Shown here piece after piece: positions 60,786-64,000 of a DNA stretch of 64,000 nt. The translations under genes were made by a program, and so were the position numbers. The stretch's first letter is position 1, and every line of letters starts with the position of its first letter. The DNA is from Lysobacter_C viscosus (lineage in GTDB: Bacteria > Pseudomonadota > Gammaproteobacteria > Xanthomonadales > Xanthomonadaceae). The notes beneath the pieces were generated by a model, which made no database searches, was not told the DNA's origin, and was given only the letters and a program-made list of their open reading frames with translations. The stretch is taken from assembly GCF_046600715.1 (NCBI RefSeq), contig NZ_JBJMAV010000002.1:62001-126000 (forward strand). Direction: 5' to 3'.

Positions 60786-61109
60786 ATGCCGACTCTAATC
60801 ATTGTGATGATCGTGGCCGCCGCTGGCTTCAGCTACTGGAGCAGTGCGCGCGCCGCCGCCGAGCAGGCCGAGGTGCTGGGTCGGGAAGCCTGCCGGGCAG
60901 CAGGCGTGCAATGGCTCGACCAAACCGTCCATGCCACGGGTGTGCGGCTTGGGCGCGGCGAGTCCGGGCGGCTGGGCTGGGAGCGCAGCTTCCGCTTCGA
61001 CTACTCCCGCGATGGCCAGGACCGCCACGTGGGCCGGATGGTGCTGCGGGAGGGGAGACTGGTTTCCTTCGCCGGACCCGTGACTCCGCAGGTAACGCGG
61101 CTGAGCTGA
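60786..61109 (+). CDS. DUF3301 protein
   Basis: 107-aa protein with an N-terminal hydrophobic anchor (LIIVMIVAAAGFSYWSS) and a soluble part containing REACRAAGVQWLDQTV and RRR-free FRFDYSRDGQDRHVGRMVL. These match DUF3301, small gammaproteobacterial proteins of unknown function. It begins 77 bp from the divergent FHA gene, after an AGAGG site, and is convergent with sspB. Confidence 0.85.
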   Translation: MPTLIIVMIVAAAGFSYWSSARAAAEQAEVLGREACRAAGVQWLDQTVHATGVRLGRGESGRLGWERSFRFDYSRDGQDRHVGRMVLREGRLVSFAGPVTPQVTRLS

Positions 61110-61251
61110 GTCCCCGCAACGGTGGCAGGCGCGACCAATGGCACCGGGCTGCCTGTTTCCCCCGGCGCGCGGCTTGGGCAACGGGTGCGCTCGATCCGTC
61201 ATGCGCCGGTTTTTCTCCTGCGCCTGCAATTCCCGAGTCGATGCGGTCACG

Positions 61252-61749
61252 CTACTTGACGATGCGCAGGTGCCCGCTTCGACGCGGCGTCGGGGTGGAA
61301 GGATCATCGTCCCCGTCCTCCCCCGAAGCGGGCACGGCGCTCAGTTGCACGGGCGACTCGGCCGAGGCGGAGGTGCCAGCGCCCCCGGGATCGGCATCGG
61401 CATGCGTTTCACCGGCGGCGATGTCGTCGGGCAGTGCCATGCCCTGCCCCGTCTCGCGTGCGTAGATGGCCAGCACCGCACCAACCGGGACCGACACCGC
61501 GTGGCTTACCCCGCCGAAACGTGCACTGAAGCGGATCAGTTCGTTGTCCATCTCCAGGCGCGACACTGCGCGCTCGGCGATATTCAGGACGATCTTCCCT
61601 TCCTTGACCGCGTGAACCGGGACCTGGACACCCGAACGCGTCGCGTCGACCAGCACGTGCGGCGTCATGCCATTGTCTGCGATCCATTCGTACAGCGCCC
61701 GCAACAGGTACGGGCGGTGGCTGGTCATGGGTGTGGAGTCATCGCTCAT
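61252..61749 (-). CDS. sspB: ClpXP protease specificity-enhancing factor SspB
   Basis: 165-aa adaptor that delivers ssrA-tagged proteins to ClpXP. The N-terminal domain has RPYLLRALYEWIADNGMTPH and IVLNIAERAVSRLEM, the substrate-binding fold. A flexible acidic, Ala/Gly-rich linker leads to the C-terminal ClpX-binding tail HLRIVK. sspA lies directly upstream in the same direction with a 20-bp gap, as in E. coli. Confidence 0.95.
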   Translation of the reverse strand: MSDDSTPMTSHRPYLLRALYEWIADNGMTPHVLVDATRSGVQVPVHAVKEGKIVLNIAERAVSRLEMDNELIRFSARFGGVSHAVSVPVGAVLAIYARETGQGMALPDDIAAGETHADADPGGAGTSASAESPVQLSAVPASGEDGDDDPSTPTPRRSGHLRIVK

Positions 61750-61770
61750 GCCGTGCAGTCTAGAACACCG

Positions 61771-62406
61771 TCAGGAGGGCAGGTCGCGCAGCTTGCGCTC
61801 CTCGTCGGTCAGGCTGCGGGTGAAGCCCGGATTGCGGAAAATGCGATTGCCGTAGTCCTCGATCACCTTGCCGTCCTTGGGCAGGGGCACGCCCAGCGCC
61901 GGCAGGCGCCAGATGATGGGGGCCATGGCGCAGTCAGCCAGGCTCATCTCGGTGTTGAGGAAGAACTTGAACGCCTTGAACAGCGGCACCGAGGCAGTCA
62001 GCAGTTCCTTCAGGCGCTTGCGCCCGGCATCGGCCTGCGCCTTGTTGCCCAGCTGGATGGCCTGCACCTGCGGCACCCAGTCATGCTCGAGGCGAAGCAT
62101 GCCCAACCGCAGGCGTGCGCGTGACAGCGGATCGACCGGCATCAGCGGCGGGTGCGGATAGCGTTCATCGAGGTATTCGCTGACGACGCTCGCCGCGTAC
62201 AACACCAGATCGCGCTCCACCAGCGTCGGCACCGAGTGGTACGGGTTCAGGTCGATCAGGTCTTCGGGCGGGTTCTGCGGGTCGACGGGGATCAGGTCGT
62301 AGGTGACGCCCTTCGCCGCCAACACCAGGCGCACCCGGTGGCAGAGCACGCAGTCGGTTGAGGAAAACAGGGTCAGGGCATTACGCATACGTGGGCTCGC
62401 CGCCAT
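61771..62406 (-). CDS. sspA: Stringent starvation protein A
   Basis: 211-aa glutathione-transferase-fold protein that binds RNA polymerase and alters promoter use under starvation in E. coli. The N-terminal thioredoxin-like part has LFSSTDCVLCHRVRLVLAAKG and VPTLVERDLVLY; the helical C-terminal part contains MSLADCAMAPIIWRLPALG. GGAGAGG supports the start, with two adjacent ATG codons. It is upstream of sspB and downstream of petC, a widespread bc1-sspAB order. Confidence 0.95.
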   Translation of the reverse strand: MAASPRMRNALTLFSSTDCVLCHRVRLVLAAKGVTYDLIPVDPQNPPEDLIDLNPYHSVPTLVERDLVLYAASVVSEYLDERYPHPPLMPVDPLSRARLRLGMLRLEHDWVPQVQAIQLGNKAQADAGRKRLKELLTASVPLFKAFKFFLNTEMSLADCAMAPIIWRLPALGVPLPKDGKVIEDYGNRIFRNPGFTRSLTDEERKLRDLPS

Positions 62407-62544
62407 CATCGACCTCTCCAGCCACCGGAATCCGCCGGTCGGCAAGACGCCGCCCACCCCGTGTGGACGGTCGTCGCGGCCTCGATCACGCCGTGCCCCC
62501 TGCCTGGGCCCATCGCGATTGCGAGGGACCCAACCGGATCGCGG

Positions 62545-63315
62545 CTACTTCACGTCGCGCCAGTACTCGGTCTTGAGCAGCCAGGCGAAGAACGTGAACA
62601 CCACCAGGAACAGGATCACCCACACGCCCATTCCCTGGCGCTTGAGGGCGGCTGGTTCGCCGGCGTATTCGAGGAATGCAGTGATATCACGCGCTGCCTG
62701 GTCGAAGCCCGCTGCGTCCAGTTGACCGGCGCTCTTGACTTCCAGCCCCACCACCGGACGCTCACCGGTTGCCTCGTCGAGCTCGCCATAGACGGCATGC
62801 TGCAGGCCCTGCAGCTCCCACAAGGGGTTGGGCATCGACACGTTGGGGAACAGCTTGTTGTTCCAGCCCAGCGGCTGGTCTTCGTCGAGGTAGAAGGACT
62901 TCAGGTAGGTGTAGACCCAGTCCGGACCCCGAACCCGCGAGATCAGGCTGAGGTCCGGCGGCATCTTGCCGAACCAGGCGTTGCCCTGCTCCGTGGTCAT
63001 GCTCACCTGCACCTGCTCGCCGAACTTGCCACCGGTGAAGTTGAGGTTGTCCATCACCTCGTCCTCCGTCAGCCCCAGGTCCTCGGCGATGCGCGAGTAA
63101 CGCAGGTACTGCAGCGAATGGCATGCCGAGCAGTAGTTCATGTAAAGCTGCGCGCCGCGTTGCAGCGAAGCGCGATCACCAAGGTCGGTACCGGCAGCCT
63201 CGACATCGCCACCTGCAGCAGCCCAAGCACTGGCGGACACCAGCAATCCGGCCGCCACCGAGACCAGCCGGCCGATCCAACGGCGCTGGAAGGAAGTAGG
63301 CGTCTTGTTAGTCAT
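62545..63315 (-). CDS. petC: Cytochrome c1 of the bc1 complex
   Basis: 256-aa subunit of ubiquinol-cytochrome c reductase. A signal sequence ends near SASAWAAAG; the heme c motif is Cys62-Ser-Ala-Cys65-His66, followed by YLRYSRIAEDLGLTED. The likely axial Met lies in WFGKMPPDLSLI. A C-terminal transmembrane helix (MGVWVILFLVVFTFFAWLL) anchors it with the heme domain in the periplasm. It overlaps petB by eight bases, so the two are translated as one unit. Confidence 0.96.
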   Translation of the reverse strand: MTNKTPTSFQRRWIGRLVSVAAGLLVSASAWAAAGGDVEAAGTDLGDRASLQRGAQLYMNYCSACHSLQYLRYSRIAEDLGLTEDEVMDNLNFTGGKFGEQVQVSMTTEQGNAWFGKMPPDLSLISRVRGPDWVYTYLKSFYLDEDQPLGWNNKLFPNVSMPNPLWELQGLQHAVYGELDEATGERPVVGLEVKSAGQLDAAGFDQAARDITAFLEYAGEPAALKRQGMGVWVILFLVVFTFFAWLLKTEYWRDVK

Positions 63316-64000
63316 GCATCGTCACCCGTTCCGGCACCGGCTTGGTCTTGTCGAGCTTGGTCCACAGCGGCATCGTGATGAAGAAAGCGAAGTAGAAGAA
63401 GGTCAGGACGCGGCCGATGACCGTCTCGACCGGATCGGTGCCGGGGCCGGCGCCGATCTTGCCCAGCCACACGAAGCACACCACAAGCAGGGTGAGCATC
63501 GCCCTGGTGATCCAGCCGCGGTAGCGCACCGACTTCACCTTCGCCCGGTCCAGCCAGGGCACAAGGAACAGGATCGCGATCGCGCCGAACATCACCATCA
63601 CGCCACCCAGCTTGTCCGGCACCACGCGCAACATCGCGTAATACGGCGTGTAGTACCAGACCGGCTTGATCTGCGCGGGCGTCACCAGGCGGTTGGCCTC
63701 GGTGAAGTTATCGTGCTCGAGGAACCAGCCACCGAACGCCGGGGCGAAGAAGATGATGAACGCCGCCAGGATCAGGAAGAAGCCGATGTAAACCGTGTCC
63801 TTCACCGTGTAGTACGGGTGGAACGGAATGCCGTCTGCAGGCGCGGTCGGCGACCAGCGGTTGCCCTTCGGTCCCTTCTTGATCTCTACACCATCGGGGT
63901 TGTTCGAGCCCACCTCGTGCAACGCCCCCAGGTGCAGCACCACCAGCAGCAGCAGCACCAGCGGAAGTGCGATCACGTGCAGCGCGAAGAAGCGGTTGAG
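63308..64000 (-). CDS. petB: Cytochrome b of the bc1 complex, C-terminal part (runs off window end)
   Basis: About 230 codons of the membrane subunit of ubiquinol-cytochrome c reductase, open through the window edge, so the N-terminal half is missing. RFFALHVIALPLVLLLLVVLH contains the paired heme-ligand histidines, followed by GALHEVGSNNPDGVEI. The quinol-oxidation region is represented by VTPAQIKPVWYYTPYYAMLR (the PEW-type loop reads KPVWYY here). Several transmembrane helices follow. The gene overlaps petC; petA would be expected upstream, outside the window. Confidence 0.95.
   Translation of the reverse strand, partial: LNRFFALHVIALPLVLLLLVVLHLGALHEVGSNNPDGVEIKKGPKGNRWSPTAPADGIPFHPYYTVKDTVYIGFFLILAAFIIFFAPAFGGWFLEHDNFTEANRLVTPAQIKPVWYYTPYYAMLRVVPDKLGGVMVMFGAIAILFLVPWLDRAKVKSVRYRGWITRAMLTLLVVCFVWLGKIGAGPGTDPVETVIGRVLTFFYFAFFITMPLWTKLDKTKPVPERVTMHD

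Overview
The window is a high-GC, densely coded chromosomal segment of a gammaproteobacterium. Gene content and order (coaD–rsmD/ftsY, asmA-like–mutY–yggX, a fimT-pilVWXY1-pilE minor-pilin operon, petBC–sspA–sspB, an Oar-like TonB receptor, tandem M13 peptidases) point to the Xanthomonadaceae/Lysobacteraceae (Lysobacter- or Luteimonas-like). This is inferred from family knowledge; there is no rRNA in the window to confirm it. Three tRNA genes are present (Phe-GAA, Val-GAC, Asn-GTT). No CRISPR array, intact insertion sequence or intact prophage was seen.

Layout. 1-4.2 kb: the 5' part of thrS (reverse), preceded by a probable attenuator, then a lone foreign-looking ABC/AAA ATPase gene of lower GC that resembles PrrC/RloC-type anticodon-nuclease defence proteins. 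4.2-15.3 kb: housekeeping and metabolism: upp; a translationally coupled MBL-hydrolase/TMEM43-like pair; gamma-glutamyltransferase; a ferredoxin; a lipoprotein; coaD; rsmD/ftsY; asmA-like/mutY/yggX. 15.5-19.2 kb: a scarred region with tRNA-Phe, an abutting frameshifted tyrosine-integrase remnant, a probably Fur-controlled siderophore receptor, and a frameshifted repeat-protein remnant. 19.2-37.7 kb: signalling, envelope and proteolysis: a diguanylate cyclase, an amidohydrolase, CnoX, a Ser/Thr kinase-FGE fusion, a DUF885 peptidase, RhlE, an aspartyl-hydroxylase, two M13 peptidases, a rhomboid protease and an alkyltransferase-like protein. 37.7-41.8 kb: tRNA-Val, a Kbp-like LysM protein, uvrB, a solitary pseudopilin and tRNA-Asn. 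41.9-49.5 kb: the reverse-strand minor-pilin operon with a divergent FimS/AlgZ-like histidine kinase. 49.5-64 kb: ppnN, an Oar-like receptor, grxD-SDR-marC, sodB, purEK, trm112-like/nadC, an FHA protein, sspA/sspB, and petC with the 3' part of petB.

How genes work together. The pilin operon encodes the minor pilins and PilY1 adhesin that initiate type IV pili; the neighbouring kinase resembles the one that, with AlgR, controls the equivalent operon in Pseudomonas. petB/petC belong to the bc1 complex and lie next to sspA/sspB (stringent response and ClpXP adaptor), a common proteobacterial arrangement. purE and purK act in consecutive purine steps, and mutY with yggX in oxidative-damage protection.

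The most interesting points are the stand-alone PrrC/RloC-like ATPase (1678-3843), a leader-peptide/terminator arrangement in front of thrS, the divergent kinase/pilin arrangement without a visible response regulator, an SDR that has lost its catalytic residues, and two gene remnants beside tRNA-Phe.
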